The notes beneath the pieces are model-generated. The model did no database searches, was not told where the DNA came from, and was given only the letters and a program-made list of their open reading frames with translations. From Afifella aestuarii (GTDB lineage: Bacteria; Pseudomonadota; Alphaproteobacteria; Rhizobiales; Afifellaceae), in assembly GCF_004023665.1 (NCBI RefSeq), contig NZ_SAUF01000001.1:372001-436000 (forward strand): a stretch of DNA of 64,000 nucleotides, in the 5' to 3' direction. Of the stretch, positions 37,434-46,494 are shown piece by piece (positions within the stretch are counted from its first letter, which is position 1; each line of letters opens with the position of its first letter). The position numbers were made by a program, and so were the translations under genes.

Positions 37434-37571
37434 TCGGTGTCTCCGTCTTGGTTCTCAAATTGCGTGCCGCGCGGCTCAAGGCGCCAGGCCCGCCGGTGCG
37501 GCGGGGCGTCAGGCGGCCTCCGACGCGGCGGCGGCATCGAAACACCATCGCCGCGGAATGGCAATGTTTGC

Positions 37572-37591
37572 TTGATTGACTGATCAATCAA
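37572..37591. promoter_or_regulatory. BetI-type operator
   Basis: TTGATTGA and TCAATCAA form a perfect 8-bp inverted repeat around CTGA, in the betI-choX intergenic region, 30 bp before the betI ATG. It matches the style of known BetI operators. Choline should relieve repression of betI-betA and perhaps of divergent choX. Confidence 0.75.
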
Positions 37592-37621
37592 AAAAAAGCA
37601 GAAGAGCGGCAGGAGACGACA

Positions 37622-38212
37622 ATGCCCCGCATCGGAATGGAACCCGTGCGCCGCAAGGCGCTCATCGACGCCGCCATCGAGGCCATCCACCAGGAAGGCA
37701 TGGCCCATATCACCATGGGCACGATCGCCAAGCGGGCCGGCGTGTCGGCCGGGCTCGCGCATCATTATTTCGGCGGCAAGGACAAGCTCCTGCTCGCCAC
37801 CATGCGCCACCTTCTCTCCGAGCTCGGCGAGGAGATGCAGCGATGCCTGAAGACCGCGTCGACGCCGCGGGCCCGCATCAGCGCCATCATCGCCGGGAAT
37901 TTTTCGGAAGCTCAGTTTCGTCCTGCCGTCATCTCCGCCTGGCTCGCCTTCTACGAGGCGGCACAGACGGAGCCCGAAGCGCGGCGGCTTTTGCGCGTCT
38001 ATACGCGGCGGCTCGAAAGCAATCTCCTGCACGCGCTGCAGGATCTGGTGGCGCGCGAGGAGGCGGTGCGGATCGCTGAAACGCTCGCCGCGCTCATCGA
38101 CGGCGTGTGGATCCGCCGTTCGCTTGCCGGACCCGCCGATCCCGACGGTGCGGCCGCTCTCCTGGAACATGCCGTCGATGCTCTCCTCAATCGGAAACCT
38201 GCTCATGCGTGA
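37622..38212 (+). CDS. betI: TetR-family repressor BetI
   Basis: A 196-residue repressor. The TetR helix-turn-helix spans about residues 10-55 ([36 protein letters not shown]) and the BetI-specific C-terminal domain follows ([32 protein letters not shown]). It responds to choline in known systems and controls glycine-betaine synthesis. The gene overlaps betA by eight bases, so the two are coupled. A perfect BetI-type operator lies 30 bp upstream. Confidence 0.93.
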   Translation: MPRIGMEPVRRKALIDAAIEAIHQEGMAHITMGTIAKRAGVSAGLAHHYFGGKDKLLLATMRHLLSELGEEMQRCLKTASTPRARISAIIAGNFSEAQFRPAVISAWLAFYEAAQTEPEARRLLRVYTRRLESNLLHALQDLVAREEAVRIAETLAALIDGVWIRRSLAGPADPDGAAALLEHAVDALLNRKPAHA

Positions 38213-39890
38213 CGTCGATTTCATCATCATCGGCGCCGGCTCCGCCGGCTGCGTGCTCGCCAACCGGCTGTCCGAGGACGGACAGAACAGCGTCCTCGTC
38301 GTGGAATATGGCGGCAGCGATGTCTCGCCCTTCATCCAGATGCCGGCGGCCTTCTCGATCCCGATGAATACGAGCCGCTACGATTGGGGCTATCGCAGCG
38401 AGCCGGAGCCGCATCTCGGCGGCCGGTCGCTCGCCTGCCCACGCGGCAAGGTGATCGGCGGCTCCTCGTCGATCAACGGCATGGTCTATGTGCGCGGCCA
38501 TCCGGAGGATTTCGACACCTGGCAGGAGATGGGCGCCAACGGCTGGGGCTATGCCGACGTGGCGCCGTATTTCCAGCGGCTGGAGACGAGCCATGGCGGC
38601 GAGGACGGCTGGCGCGGCAGCGACGGGCCGATGCATGTAACGCGCGGCACGATGCGCAATCCACTCTATTCGGCCTTCATCCGTGCGGGCGCGGAGTCGG
38701 GTTATCCGCTCACCTTCGATTACAACGGCTCGGCCCAGGAAGGTTTCGGGCCGATGGAGATGACGGTGTGGCGCGGGCAGCGCTGGTCGTCGGCTCAGGC
38801 CTATCTGCGCCCGGCCTTGAAGCGGGCGAATGTCGAGCTCATGAGCAATACGCTGGCGGAGCGCATCCTGTTTGAGGATCGCCGCGCCGTCGGGCTCGTC
38901 GTCTCTCGCGGCGGCGCCCGCGAGACGATCCGGGCGCGGCGGGAAATCATCGTCGCCGCCTCGTCGATCAATTCGCCAAAGCTTCTGATGCTTTCGGGGA
39001 TCGGTCCGGCGGAGCATTTGCGGGAGCAGGGCATCGATGTCGTCGCCGACAGGCCGGGTGTCGGCGCCAATCTCCAGGACCATCTCGAAGTCTATGTGCA
39101 GCAGGAATGCCGCAAGCCGGTGACGCTCAACCCGCATCTCGGGCTCGTCGGCCGCGGGCGGATCGGCGCGCGCTGGCTTTTGACGCGCACCGGTTTCGGC
39201 GCCACCAACCATTTCGAGGCCTGCGCCTTCATCCGCTCCGCGCCGGGCGTCGCATATCCCGACCTGCAGATGCATTTCCTGCCGGCGGCGGTGCGCTATG
39301 ACGGCAGCGCGGCGGCGAGCGCGCATGGCTACCAGATCCATATCGGACCGATGCGCTCGCCCTCACGTGGCTCTGTGCGGCTGAATGGGCCGGATGCGGC
39401 GACGGCGCCTGCGATCCGCTTCAACTATATGAGCCACGAGCAGGACTGGCGCGATTTTCGGGCGGCGATCCGGCTGACACGCGAGATTTTTGGACAGCCG
39501 GCCTTCGGAGAATTCTCCGGCGCCGAGCTCGCGCCTGGGCCAGGGGTGGTGAGCGACGCGGCACTCGACGATTTCGTGCGCAGTGAAGTCGAAAGCGCCT
39601 ATCACCCTTGCGGCACCTGTCGCATGGGGGAGGCCGACGATGTTGGCGCCGTCGTTGATCCCGCCTGCCGGGTGATTGGGGTCGACGGGCTCAGAGTGGC
39701 CGATTCCTCCATCTTCCCGCAGATTACCAACGGCAATCTCAACGCGCCCTCGCTGATGGTGGGCGAGAAGGCGGCCGATCATATTCTGGGGCGCAGCCTT
39801 CTGCCGCGCTTCGAGCGCGAGCCGGTTATCGTCTCCGGCTGGGCCGTGAGCCAGCGTAGCAAGCTGCCGCATCACGATCTCGCCGCCTGA
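38205..39890 (+). CDS. betA: Choline dehydrogenase
   Basis: A 561-residue GMC-family flavoprotein that oxidises choline to betaine aldehyde, the first step of betaine osmoprotectant synthesis. The FAD-binding GAGSAG (8-13) and GMC signatures ([29 protein letters not shown]) are present, as are catalytic His in [12 protein letters not shown] and Asn/His region [20 protein letters not shown] 38205 has GGAAA about nine bases upstream and overlaps the betI stop. betB (betaine aldehyde dehydrogenase), usually adjacent, is missing from this locus. Confidence 0.93.
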   Translation: MRDVDFIIIGAGSAGCVLANRLSEDGQNSVLVVEYGGSDVSPFIQMPAAFSIPMNTSRYDWGYRSEPEPHLGGRSLACPRGKVIGGSSSINGMVYVRGHPEDFDTWQEMGANGWGYADVAPYFQRLETSHGGEDGWRGSDGPMHVTRGTMRNPLYSAFIRAGAESGYPLTFDYNGSAQEGFGPMEMTVWRGQRWSSAQAYLRPALKRANVELMSNTLAERILFEDRRAVGLVVSRGGARETIRARREIIVAASSINSPKLLMLSGIGPAEHLREQGIDVVADRPGVGANLQDHLEVYVQQECRKPVTLNPHLGLVGRGRIGARWLLTRTGFGATNHFEACAFIRSAPGVAYPDLQMHFLPAAVRYDGSAAASAHGYQIHIGPMRSPSRGSVRLNGPDAATAPAIRFNYMSHEQDWRDFRAAIRLTREIFGQPAFGEFSGAELAPGPGVVSDAALDDFVRSEVESAYHPCGTCRMGEADDVGAVVDPACRVIGVDGLRVADSSIFPQITNGNLNAPSLMVGEKAADHILGRSLLPRFEREPVIVSGWAVSQRSKLPHHDLAA

Positions 39891-40068
39891 CGGGCGCGGT
39901 CATAGGCGTTTCACGGGCGTGTCACGGGCAGGGCCAGTCTGCGAGCCCGGTATGCGCGAGGGAATGGCTGGCCTGCATGTCGGGGCACGGCCGGCGCAAG
40001 CTTGAGCCGCTAAAAGGGAACCGCGCGGGCGCTTTCCACAGGCGGAACCGCGCCCGTTGCGCGGCAGC

Positions 40069-40083
40069 GTAACCAACGGTTAA
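40069..40083. promoter_or_regulatory. CtrA-like site upstream of the 70-residue protein gene
   Basis: Read on the minus strand the site is TTAA-N7-TTAC, one base from the CtrA consensus TTAA-N7-TTAA. It is centred about 90 bp upstream of the ATG at 40165. Only one such site is present, so the call is tentative. Confidence 0.35.
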
Positions 40084-40164
40084 GCATAACGCGCACTTAC
40101 TGTCGCGCAGTTGAAACGCTTTTGAATCAAAGGGCGTTGTCGTCTGCGAAGGAGGGACTTTGCC

Positions 40165-40377
40165 ATGGGCGAAGATGCCAAGATCATACTCCTGATGCAG
40201 GAAGTCTATCAGCCGGGGGATCCGGCGCGCAGCTGTGCCGCCAATGCCCTCATCCGCGCCCTGCGGGCCAAGCGCGACCTGCGCCGGGAGGAAGACCGGA
40301 TCGCCCGCGAAGTGGCCCTCAGCTCCGGCGCCCATGGGGCCGCAGAGGTGCGGCGGCTCTGCCGGCTCGTCGCGTAA
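40165..40377 (+). CDS. Small conserved-looking helical protein, unknown function
   Basis: A 70-residue hypothetical protein. It is supported by a strong AAGGAGGG Shine-Dalgarno eight bases before the ATG. The sequence is amphipathic and charged (ALIRALRAKRDLRREEDRIA), with no signal peptide, membrane helix or recognised domain. A CtrA-like site precedes it. The 113-bp gap to yggT suggests a separate or loosely linked unit. I do not recognise the family. Confidence 0.55.
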   Translation: MGEDAKIILLMQEVYQPGDPARSCAANALIRALRAKRDLRREEDRIAREVALSSGAHGAAEVRRLCRLVA

Positions 40378-40489
40378 GGTCTGACGGGAACGTTTCGGCT
40401 GTCGGGCGCGGCGGGATCACGCCTTGTAAGGCGCCGGCTTGGCAGCTACATGGGCGAGCGTCCTGCCACCACAGACACCTCGGACCTCC

Positions 40490-40780
40490 ATGCGCGCCAT
40501 TCTCGACGTTATCCTTCTGATCCTCAATCTTTATACCTGGGTGATCATCGCCAGCGCGATCTTCTCGTGGCTTTACGCCTTCAACGTCGTCAATCCGCGC
40601 AATCAGGTGGTCTCGACGATCGGGCGCATGCTGTATCAGCTGACGGAGCCGGTGCTGCGGCCGATCCGGCGCTTCGTGCCGGCCTTTGGCGGTCTCGACA
40701 TCTCGCCGATCATCGCGATCCTTCTCATCTTTCTGCTGCAGCGGATCATCGTCTATTACATCTATCCCGTCGTCTTTTGA
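40490..40780 (+). CDS. yggT: YggT-family membrane protein
   Basis: A 96-residue protein with two transmembrane helices (about 3-25 and 68-92) separated by the conserved loop NVVNPRNQVVSTIGR...LTEPVLRPIRRFVP. YggT proteins are inner-membrane proteins linked to osmotic shock tolerance and, in some bacteria, cell-division site placement. ATG 40490 lacks a strong ribosome site but begins exactly at the family start. Its stop overlaps the start of the DUF167 gene, the usual yggT-yggU pairing. Confidence 0.9.
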   Translation: MRAILDVILLILNLYTWVIIASAIFSWLYAFNVVNPRNQVVSTIGRMLYQLTEPVLRPIRRFVPAFGGLDISPIIAILLIFLLQRIIVYYIYPVVF

Positions 40781-41085
40781 GCGAGCCGTTTAAGGCGACC
40801 TCCGAGGGGCTCCTGCTTTCGGTGCGTCTGACGCCGAAGGCCGCCAAGGATGCGCTCGAAGGGGTGGAAGAGCTTGCCGACGGGCGCGCCGTCATCAAGG
40901 CGCGCGTGCGGGCCGTGCCGGAAAAGGGCGCGGCCAACAAGGCGCTCGAAAATCTGGTGGCGAAGGCGCTCGGTATTCCGAAGAGTTCGGTGTCGCTTGC
41001 AACAGGCGGGACGAGCCGCGTGAAGGTGCTGCTTCTCGCCGGCGATGCGGACGAACTCACGAAGAAGCTTCAGAGCGTCGTTTGA
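40777..41085 (+). CDS. yggU: DUF167 family protein (YggU-like)
   Basis: A 102-residue protein of the DUF167/UPF0235 fold, recognised by LSVRLTPKAAKDALEGV, KARVRAVPEKGAANKALEN and VSLATGGTSRVKVLLLAG. Function is unknown. The start is TTG 40777, sharing TTGA with the yggT stop; no ATG or GTG lies before the conserved region, so it is probably translated by coupling. Confidence 0.88.
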   Translation: MSEPFKATSEGLLLSVRLTPKAAKDALEGVEELADGRAVIKARVRAVPEKGAANKALENLVAKALGIPKSSVSLATGGTSRVKVLLLAGDADELTKKLQSVV

Positions 41086-41124
41086 GCGTTCCGGTGGGCG
41101 TTCTGGGGAGCGTTCTGGCCGTTT

Positions 41125-41634
41125 TCAGAGTTTGAACGAAAAAACCGCGACGGGCATGCGCCGCTCGCCGAAAAGCGTCTGCGCCATGGAGCGGATTTCG
41201 CCGCCGCGGTGCTCGTAGAATTCGAGGGCGCGGGCGTTTTCCGTCAATGCGCGGACGATGAGGCGGGTGAAGCCCCGCTCCTTCAAGGTGCGGCAGGTCT
41301 CTTCGAAGAGCAGGCGTCCGCCGCCGATGCCCTGATATTCCGGCAGGAGATAGAGCTCGTAGATCTCGGCGGTGCGGGCATGGGAGCGCTGTCTGGCAAC
41401 GCCGAAGGTGGCATAACCGGCGATCATGCCGCCCACTTCCAGAACGAGGACATTGCGCCTGCGGCCGATCACCTCCACCCAGTGGCGGGGTCCGTGGCGG
41501 GCGACCATCTGACGGAGCGCCACGGCCGGCAGGATGCCGGCATAGGCCTCGCTCCAGGAACGCTCATGCACATCCGCGATAGCGGTTGCATCGGAATGTT
41601 CCGCATAGCGGATATCGATAACGACAGCGCTCAT
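41125..41634 (-). CDS. GNAT-family N-acetyltransferase
   Basis: A 169-residue acetyltransferase of the RimI-like/PhnO-like class. The acetyl-CoA site is LYLLPEYQGIGGGRLLFEE (Q-G-I-G-G-G), preceded by strand IAGYATFGVA and followed by RALTENARALEFYEHRGG. Substrate unknown. ATG 41634 (MSAVVIDIRY) is preferred; 12 in-frame residues upstream are not conserved. The gene converges with yggU and precedes typA on the same strand in the leftward direction of transcription, with a 50-bp gap. Confidence 0.85.
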   Translation of the reverse strand: MSAVVIDIRYAEHSDATAIADVHERSWSEAYAGILPAVALRQMVARHGPRHWVEVIGRRRNVLVLEVGGMIAGYATFGVARQRSHARTAEIYELYLLPEYQGIGGGRLLFEETCRTLKERGFTRLIVRALTENARALEFYEHRGGEIRSMAQTLFGERRMPVAVFSFKL

Positions 41635-41684
41635 GGGCGAAGCGTAAGCCGCTTCGCCCCTTTCGAGCAATCACTGTCGATACG

Positions 41685-43511
41685 TCAAGCGGCATCTTTT
41701 TTGCTGCGCTCGGCCCGTTTGCGATCGTTCGGATCGAGGATCGCCTTGCGCAGACGGATGGATTGCGGCGTGATTTCAACGAGTTCGTCTTCGGCGATGT
41801 AGGACAGCGCCTGCTCCAGGCTGAGCTTCAAAGGCGGCGTCAAAAGCACGGCATCGTCCTTGCCCGCGGAGCGGATGTTGGTGAGCTGCTTGCCTTTGAG
41901 GACGTTCACCTCGAGATCGTTGCCGCGCGAATGTTCGCCGACGATCATGCCCGGATAGACGGCTTCGCCCGGCCCGATCATCATCGAACCGCGATCCTGC
42001 AGGTTGAACAGCGCGTAAGGCACGGCGGCGCCGGTGCCGTTGGAGATCAGGACGCCGCGCTGGCGGCTCGGAATCTCGCCGCGCCAGGGCTGCCATTCGT
42101 GGAAGACGCGGTTCATGATCGCCGTGCCGCGCGTGTCGGACAAAAGCTCCGGCTGATAGCCGATGAGGCCGCGGGTCGGGACATAGAAGACGATGCGGGT
42201 GCGGCCGCCGCCCGAAGGCTGCATCTGCACCATCTCGCCGCGACGGGTGGACAATTTGTCGATGACGACGCCCGAGAATTCGTCGTCGACGTCGACCGTG
42301 ACCTCTTCGACCGGTTCCAGCGTCTCGCCGTTCTCGTCCGTTCTGGTGACGACGCGCGGCTTTCCGATGGTCAGCTCGAAGCCTTCGCGGCGCATGGTCT
42401 CGATCAGGATGGCGAGCTGCAATTCGCCGCGACCGGCGACGTCGAAGGCGTCCTTGTCGGTCGATTCCGTGATCTTCAGCGCGACGTTGCCTTCCGCTTC
42501 ACGCAGCAGGCGCTCGCGGATCACGCGGCTTTGCACCTTGGAGCCCTCGCGCCCGGCAAGCGGCCCGTCATTGATGCGAAACGACATGGAGAGCGTCGGC
42601 GGATCGATCGGATGGGCGGCGATCGGCGTCGTCACCTCCGGATCGGCGAGCGTATCGGCGACGGTCGCCTCGCTCATGCCGGCGAGAGCGACGATGTCGC
42701 CGGCCTCGCCCTTGTCGATCGGCTGACGCTCCAGGCCGCGGAAGGCGAGAACCTTCGAAACGCGGAAATTTTCGACCAGGTCGCCCTTGCGCGACAGCGC
42801 CTTCACCGTCTGGCCGGGCTTTATCTCGCCGGAGCGCACGCGGCCCGTAAGGATGCGGCCGAGGAAGGGATCGGCTTCGAGCGTCGTCGCCAGCATGCGG
42901 AACGGGCCTTCCTCGGTGGTCGGCGCGTTGACGTGCCGCACGACGAGGTCGAGGAGCGCATTGATGCCCTGATGCTGGCCTTGCGGTGTGTCCGCCATCC
43001 AGCCCTGCTTGGCGGAGCCGTAAAGCACGGGGAAGTCGAGCTGCTCTTCGGAAGCGCCGAGGGCGGCGAAGAGATCGAAGACCTCGTTGAGGACATAGTC
43101 GGGGCGGGCATCGCCCTTGTCGACCTTGTTGATGACGACGATCGGCTTCAGCCCGGCGGCGAGCGCCTTGGTGAGCACGAATTTCGTCTGCGGCATCGGG
43201 CCTTCGGCCGCGTCCACCAGGAGGAGGGCGCCGTCGACCATATTGAGGATGCGCTCCACCTCGCCGCCGAAATCGGCATGGCCTGGCGTATCCACAATGT
43301 TGATGCGCGCGTCGTTCCAGACGAGCGACGTCACCTTGGCGAGAATGGTGATGCCACGCTCGCGCTCCAGCGCGTTGGAATCCATGGCGCGCTCGGCGAC
43401 ACGCAGCCCCTCGCGAAAGGAGCCCGAGCTCTTGAGGAGCACGTCGATGAGCGTCGTCTTGCCATGATCGACATGCGCGATGATGGCGATGTTACGTAGA
43501 GTCTTTGTCAT
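41685..43511 (-). CDS. typA: Ribosome-associated translational GTPase BipA/TypA
   Basis: A 608-residue elongation-factor-like GTPase that binds ribosomes under stress and assists 50S assembly. G1 is AHVDHGKT, G2/G3 [11 protein letters not shown] and [15 protein letters not shown]4 [11 protein letters not shown]. Domains II, III, V and the BipA-specific C-terminal domain ([17 protein letters not shown]) follow. ATG 43511 ([10 protein letters not shown]) is chosen; the nine extra residues from 43538 are not conserved. It is transcribed away from the Tad-type operon. Confidence 0.95.
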   Translation of the reverse strand: MTKTLRNIAIIAHVDHGKTTLIDVLLKSSGSFREGLRVAERAMDSNALERERGITILAKVTSLVWNDARINIVDTPGHADFGGEVERILNMVDGALLLVDAAEGPMPQTKFVLTKALAAGLKPIVVINKVDKGDARPDYVLNEVFDLFAALGASEEQLDFPVLYGSAKQGWMADTPQGQHQGINALLDLVVRHVNAPTTEEGPFRMLATTLEADPFLGRILTGRVRSGEIKPGQTVKALSRKGDLVENFRVSKVLAFRGLERQPIDKGEAGDIVALAGMSEATVADTLADPEVTTPIAAHPIDPPTLSMSFRINDGPLAGREGSKVQSRVIRERLLREAEGNVALKITESTDKDAFDVAGRGELQLAILIETMRREGFELTIGKPRVVTRTDENGETLEPVEEVTVDVDDEFSGVVIDKLSTRRGEMVQMQPSGGGRTRIVFYVPTRGLIGYQPELLSDTRGTAIMNRVFHEWQPWRGEIPSRQRGVLISNGTGAAVPYALFNLQDRGSMMIGPGEAVYPGMIVGEHSRGNDLEVNVLKGKQLTNIRSAGKDDAVLLTPPLKLSLEQALSYIAEDELVEITPQSIRLRKAILDPNDRKRAERSKKDAA

Positions 43512-43618
43512 GAGGGCCTTTATATGTGCGCCGCCCATACTCCATTCCAGTCATGGAAGACAGGGGTTGTGGCGCAAACATGGTCCGAAGCGCGGAAAAG
43601 GCGCCTCAGAAGGGCCCT

Positions 43619-43666
43619 TTGACACATTTTTTCGGATTTTTCACGCGCCCCTTAACGCCTCATTGA
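43619..43666 (+). promoter_or_regulatory. Promoter elements upstream of the Tad-type operon
   Basis: A perfect -35 TTGACA at 43619-43624 and, downstream, TTAA-N7-TTGA (43652-43666), one base from the CtrA consensus TTAA-N7-TTAA. The -10 is not clear. CtrA control of Tad pili is known in Caulobacter; here it is only a hypothesis. Confidence 0.4.
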
Positions 43667-43791
43667 GGCTTCTTGCAGGTTTCTCGCGAAATGCAGCGCA
43701 TTTTAATCGCTTCCTGGCTTTTTGGGTCGAAGATGCAAGCCACATGACGGCTCGAAGAGACAAAAGAAAACGTCATCGTAAGGCGTTAACT

Positions 43792-44343
43792 ATGCTCGGA
43801 CGATATCGAACAAGATGTTCGCGGTGGCGTCGCGACGAAGACGGCGCGACGGCGGTGGAATTCGCGCTGATTGCCCCGGTGCTGATCTTCCTGATGATGG
43901 GGATCGTCGAGCTCGGGCTTTATCTCTCCGCCGAAAGCGTTCTGGAGCATGCGAGCTATACTGCGACCCGGCTCGGGCGCACGGGCTATAACGATAAAGA
44001 CAACAAACTCACGCGCGAGCAGACGATCCGCGCCGAGCTTGACGGCTATTCCCGCGTTCTCGTGGATCCGGCGAAAATTAAGATCACCAGCCAGACCTTT
44101 TCCAACTTCGAAGACCTCGGCCAGTATCCGGATGGCTTCATCGATGCCAACGGCAATGGTGTCTACGACGAGGGGGAATACCGGGTCAGCAAGCCCGGTT
44201 ACGGCGATGGCAGAGACGTTGTTGTCTACACCATCACCTACCCTTGGAAATTCTTCACGCCGATGATCGGCAAGATCCTCGGTGGAAGTGATAACACCCT
44301 CGATATCACCGTGCATGCGGTGGTGAAGAACGAGCCCTTCTGA
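43792..44343 (+). CDS. TadE-like pseudopilin with EF-hand-like loop
   Basis: A 183-residue membrane-anchored protein. The N-terminal DEDGATAVEFALIAPVLIF begins the TadE-type pseudopilin helix (20-45) with conserved Glu23. The exported part carries an insert at about 111-131 containing DANGNGVYDEGE, which fits an EF-hand calcium loop (Asp118, Asn120, Asn122, Asp126, Glu129). ATG 43792 with AAGG upstream is preferred; ATG 43744 adds a basic extension. The stop shares one base with the next ATG. With the next two genes it forms a tight operon. Confidence 0.83.
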   Translation: MLGRYRTRCSRWRRDEDGATAVEFALIAPVLIFLMMGIVELGLYLSAESVLEHASYTATRLGRTGYNDKDNKLTREQTIRAELDGYSRVLVDPAKIKITSQTFSNFEDLGQYPDGFIDANGNGVYDEGEYRVSKPGYGDGRDVVVYTITYPWKFFTPMIGKILGGSDNTLDITVHAVVKNEPF

Positions 44344-44948
44344 TGCGACCGATCCTGAAACGGGCACATAGCGCGTTGCGCCGGTCGGCGCAGTGTTTGC
44401 GCACTTTGCGACGCAACGAGGCGGGTGTGGCGGCGCTCGAGTTCGCGCTCGTCGCACCCTTTCTCGTGCTTTTGCTGCTCGGCGGTTTCGATTTGAGCCG
44501 CTACATCCTGGTGCAGCAGAAGGTGGACAAGATGGCCTTCACCGTCGCCGACACCATCTCGCGCGAGCAGATTCTGACGTCTTCCATGGCGAACCAGCTG
44601 TTTGTGGCTTCCGCCCAGCTGATGAAGCCGTTCGATTTCGGCGCGAACGGGCTCGTCATTCTGAGTGCCGTCGCCCGCAACGAGGACGAAAGCAAACTCC
44701 GCGTCAAATGGCAGTGCAAAGGCGGGGGGACACTCGAAGCGGCAAGCCGGATCGGCAAGATCGACGACATCGCCGACGTGCCGGGGGATCTCACGCTCGA
44801 TGCCAAGGACTATCTCATCATCACCGAGGTCTTCTACGAGTGGACGCCGCCCTTCGGCAACTTCTTCCTCGGTGATCACGGGGTCTACAAATACGCCATG
44901 TTCCGGCCCCGTCTGGGGCAGCTGACAACGACGGCGGGGTGCCTGTGA
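44343..44948 (+). CDS. TadE/TadF-like pseudopilin
   Basis: A 201-residue second TadE-like protein: basic N-terminus, then EAGVAALEFALVAPFLVLLL opening the membrane helix (about 28-50), and a periplasmic domain with no known catalytic motif. Tad minor pseudopilins of this kind assemble with the TadG-like protein encoded next. Start and stop codons overlap both neighbours (TGATG at each junction), so the three genes are translationally coupled. No cpaF, flp or tadABC genes lie here. Confidence 0.83.
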   Translation: MRPILKRAHSALRRSAQCLRTLRRNEAGVAALEFALVAPFLVLLLLGGFDLSRYILVQQKVDKMAFTVADTISREQILTSSMANQLFVASAQLMKPFDFGANGLVILSAVARNEDESKLRVKWQCKGGGTLEAASRIGKIDDIADVPGDLTLDAKDYLIITEVFYEWTPPFGNFFLGDHGVYKYAMFRPRLGQLTTTAGCL

Positions 44949-46408
44949 TGTTGTGTTCTCTCCGTCGCCTTTTTTACCGCTATCTGCGCCGGGAAGATGG
45001 CTCGGTCGCGCCGCTGATCGGCTTTTCGGCGCTCGGGCTGATCGTCGTCATCGGCTTTGCCATCGATGTCGGGCGGGCCCAGCTTGTGCAGGCCAAGCTC
45101 CTGAATGCCGCCGATGCCGGCGGGCTTGCGGCCGGATCGCGCATCCATTCGACCAATGTGCAGGACGAGGTGGAGCAGTTCGTCCGGGCGAATTTCCCAG
45201 ACGGCTATGCGAATGCGCATATCGCCAGCGTCAAGGCAGAGCTGAACGATTCGAAGACGACGGTCACGGTGGATGCCTCGGCACGCGTGCCGACCACCTT
45301 CATGAAGCTTCTCGGCTTCAAGACGCTGACGGTCAGCGCCCATTCTGAGGTCACGCGCAAGATGACCGGTCTCGAAGTCGTGATGGTGCTCGATAACACC
45401 GGGTCGATGGGCTCGAGCATGGGAGCGCTGAAGACGGCGGCCAAGACTCTGGTTGACGCCCTCTTCGGAGACGATGCCGTCGGCGAAAACCTTTATGTCG
45501 GCCTGGTGCCGTTCTCACAGGCAGTCAATGTCGGGAAAAGCCACAAAGACTGGTTGACGACGGCCGATATCACGGATCCAGACGAGATCGATTATGGGCA
45601 ATCCGCCGGTTATGAATGGGAGGGATGCGTCGAAGCAAGGCCGGACGGGTATGACGTTACGGATGATCCGCCGTCAGCCAAAAAATTCGATCCATACTAT
45701 TGGCCTGACAGCAGTCGCTACGATTGGATTAAGACAACACCTGGGTCGAGATACTGTGATGGGCCGCTGATTCTCGGATTTATATGCCTTGGAACATGGC
45801 GAGAATCTCCGGGGACAAAAACGTATGAAATAACAAAAGATCAGGGTCCAAATTATAAGTGCCCTCAGGTTGTTACAAGGATGACTCCAATTAAGGCCAA
45901 CATAATCAGCGGCATAAACAATATGTCTGCGCTCGGTAATACGTACCTTAATATCGGAGCCGTCTGGGGGTGGAGAATGCTTTCGCCGTCTTGGAGAGGT
46001 TTATGGGGTGGCGATATGGAAACATACAACCTGCCTCTCGATTATGAAAATAATCTAATAAGTAAGGCGGCGATCCTTATGACCGATGGGCGCAATGAAG
46101 TGTCTGGTGCGCTGAATGATTACGCTGCATACGGAAGTTTGTGGGACGGACGTCTCGGTACGACAAATCAATATGAGGCGGACAAAGAATTAAATGAGCG
46201 TCTCTCGATGGTTTGCAAATCTATGAACACGGCTGGGATTAAGGTCTATACTATAGTTTTTAGAACGACTGATCCGTCTATTCAGAAATTGATGCGAGAG
46301 TGTGCCTCTGATCCTAGCCTTTACTTCGATTCCCCCGACCCGGCGGCGCTCAAGAGCGCCTTCGAACAGATCGGCGATTCGCTTTCCAATCTGCGCGTCA
46401 GCCGCTGA
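44948..46408 (+). CDS. tadG: TadG-like protein with von Willebrand factor A domain
   Basis: A 486-residue membrane-anchored protein. The N-terminal TadE-like helix (about 20-45; DGSVAPLIGFSALGLIVVIG) is followed by a von Willebrand A domain starting near residue 143, with the metal-site motif DNTGSMGSS (Asp149) and later ILMTDGRNE. A long insert (about residues 200-370) carries several Cys. From roughly 45,540 to 46,330 the DNA becomes AT-rich (22 of 60 bases are G or C at 46,021-46,080, against 41 of 60 at 45,061-45,120) with non-native codons, but the frame stays open. Both ends of the gene look native. Confidence 0.85.
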   Translation: MLCSLRRLFYRYLRREDGSVAPLIGFSALGLIVVIGFAIDVGRAQLVQAKLLNAADAGGLAAGSRIHSTNVQDEVEQFVRANFPDGYANAHIASVKAELNDSKTTVTVDASARVPTTFMKLLGFKTLTVSAHSEVTRKMTGLEVVMVLDNTGSMGSSMGALKTAAKTLVDALFGDDAVGENLYVGLVPFSQAVNVGKSHKDWLTTADITDPDEIDYGQSAGYEWEGCVEARPDGYDVTDDPPSAKKFDPYYWPDSSRYDWIKTTPGSRYCDGPLILGFICLGTWRESPGTKTYEITKDQGPNYKCPQVVTRMTPIKANIISGINNMSALGNTYLNIGAVWGWRMLSPSWRGLWGGDMETYNLPLDYENNLISKAAILMTDGRNEVSGALNDYAAYGSLWDGRLGTTNQYEADKELNERLSMVCKSMNTAGIKVYTIVFRTTDPSIQKLMRECASDPSLYFDSPDPAALKSAFEQIGDSLSNLRVSR

Positions 46409-46494
46409 TTGGGTTCGTTTGGCACCTGCTGCGTGAGCGTGAAGCGGTGTTGGCTGGGCGTTTCGGCCGCCCCGCAGAAGGTCTTCGCAACGAC

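Noticed and set aside
41763-43499. Plus-strand open frame opposite typA
   Set aside because: Antisense shadow; typA on the minus strand is complete and conserved.
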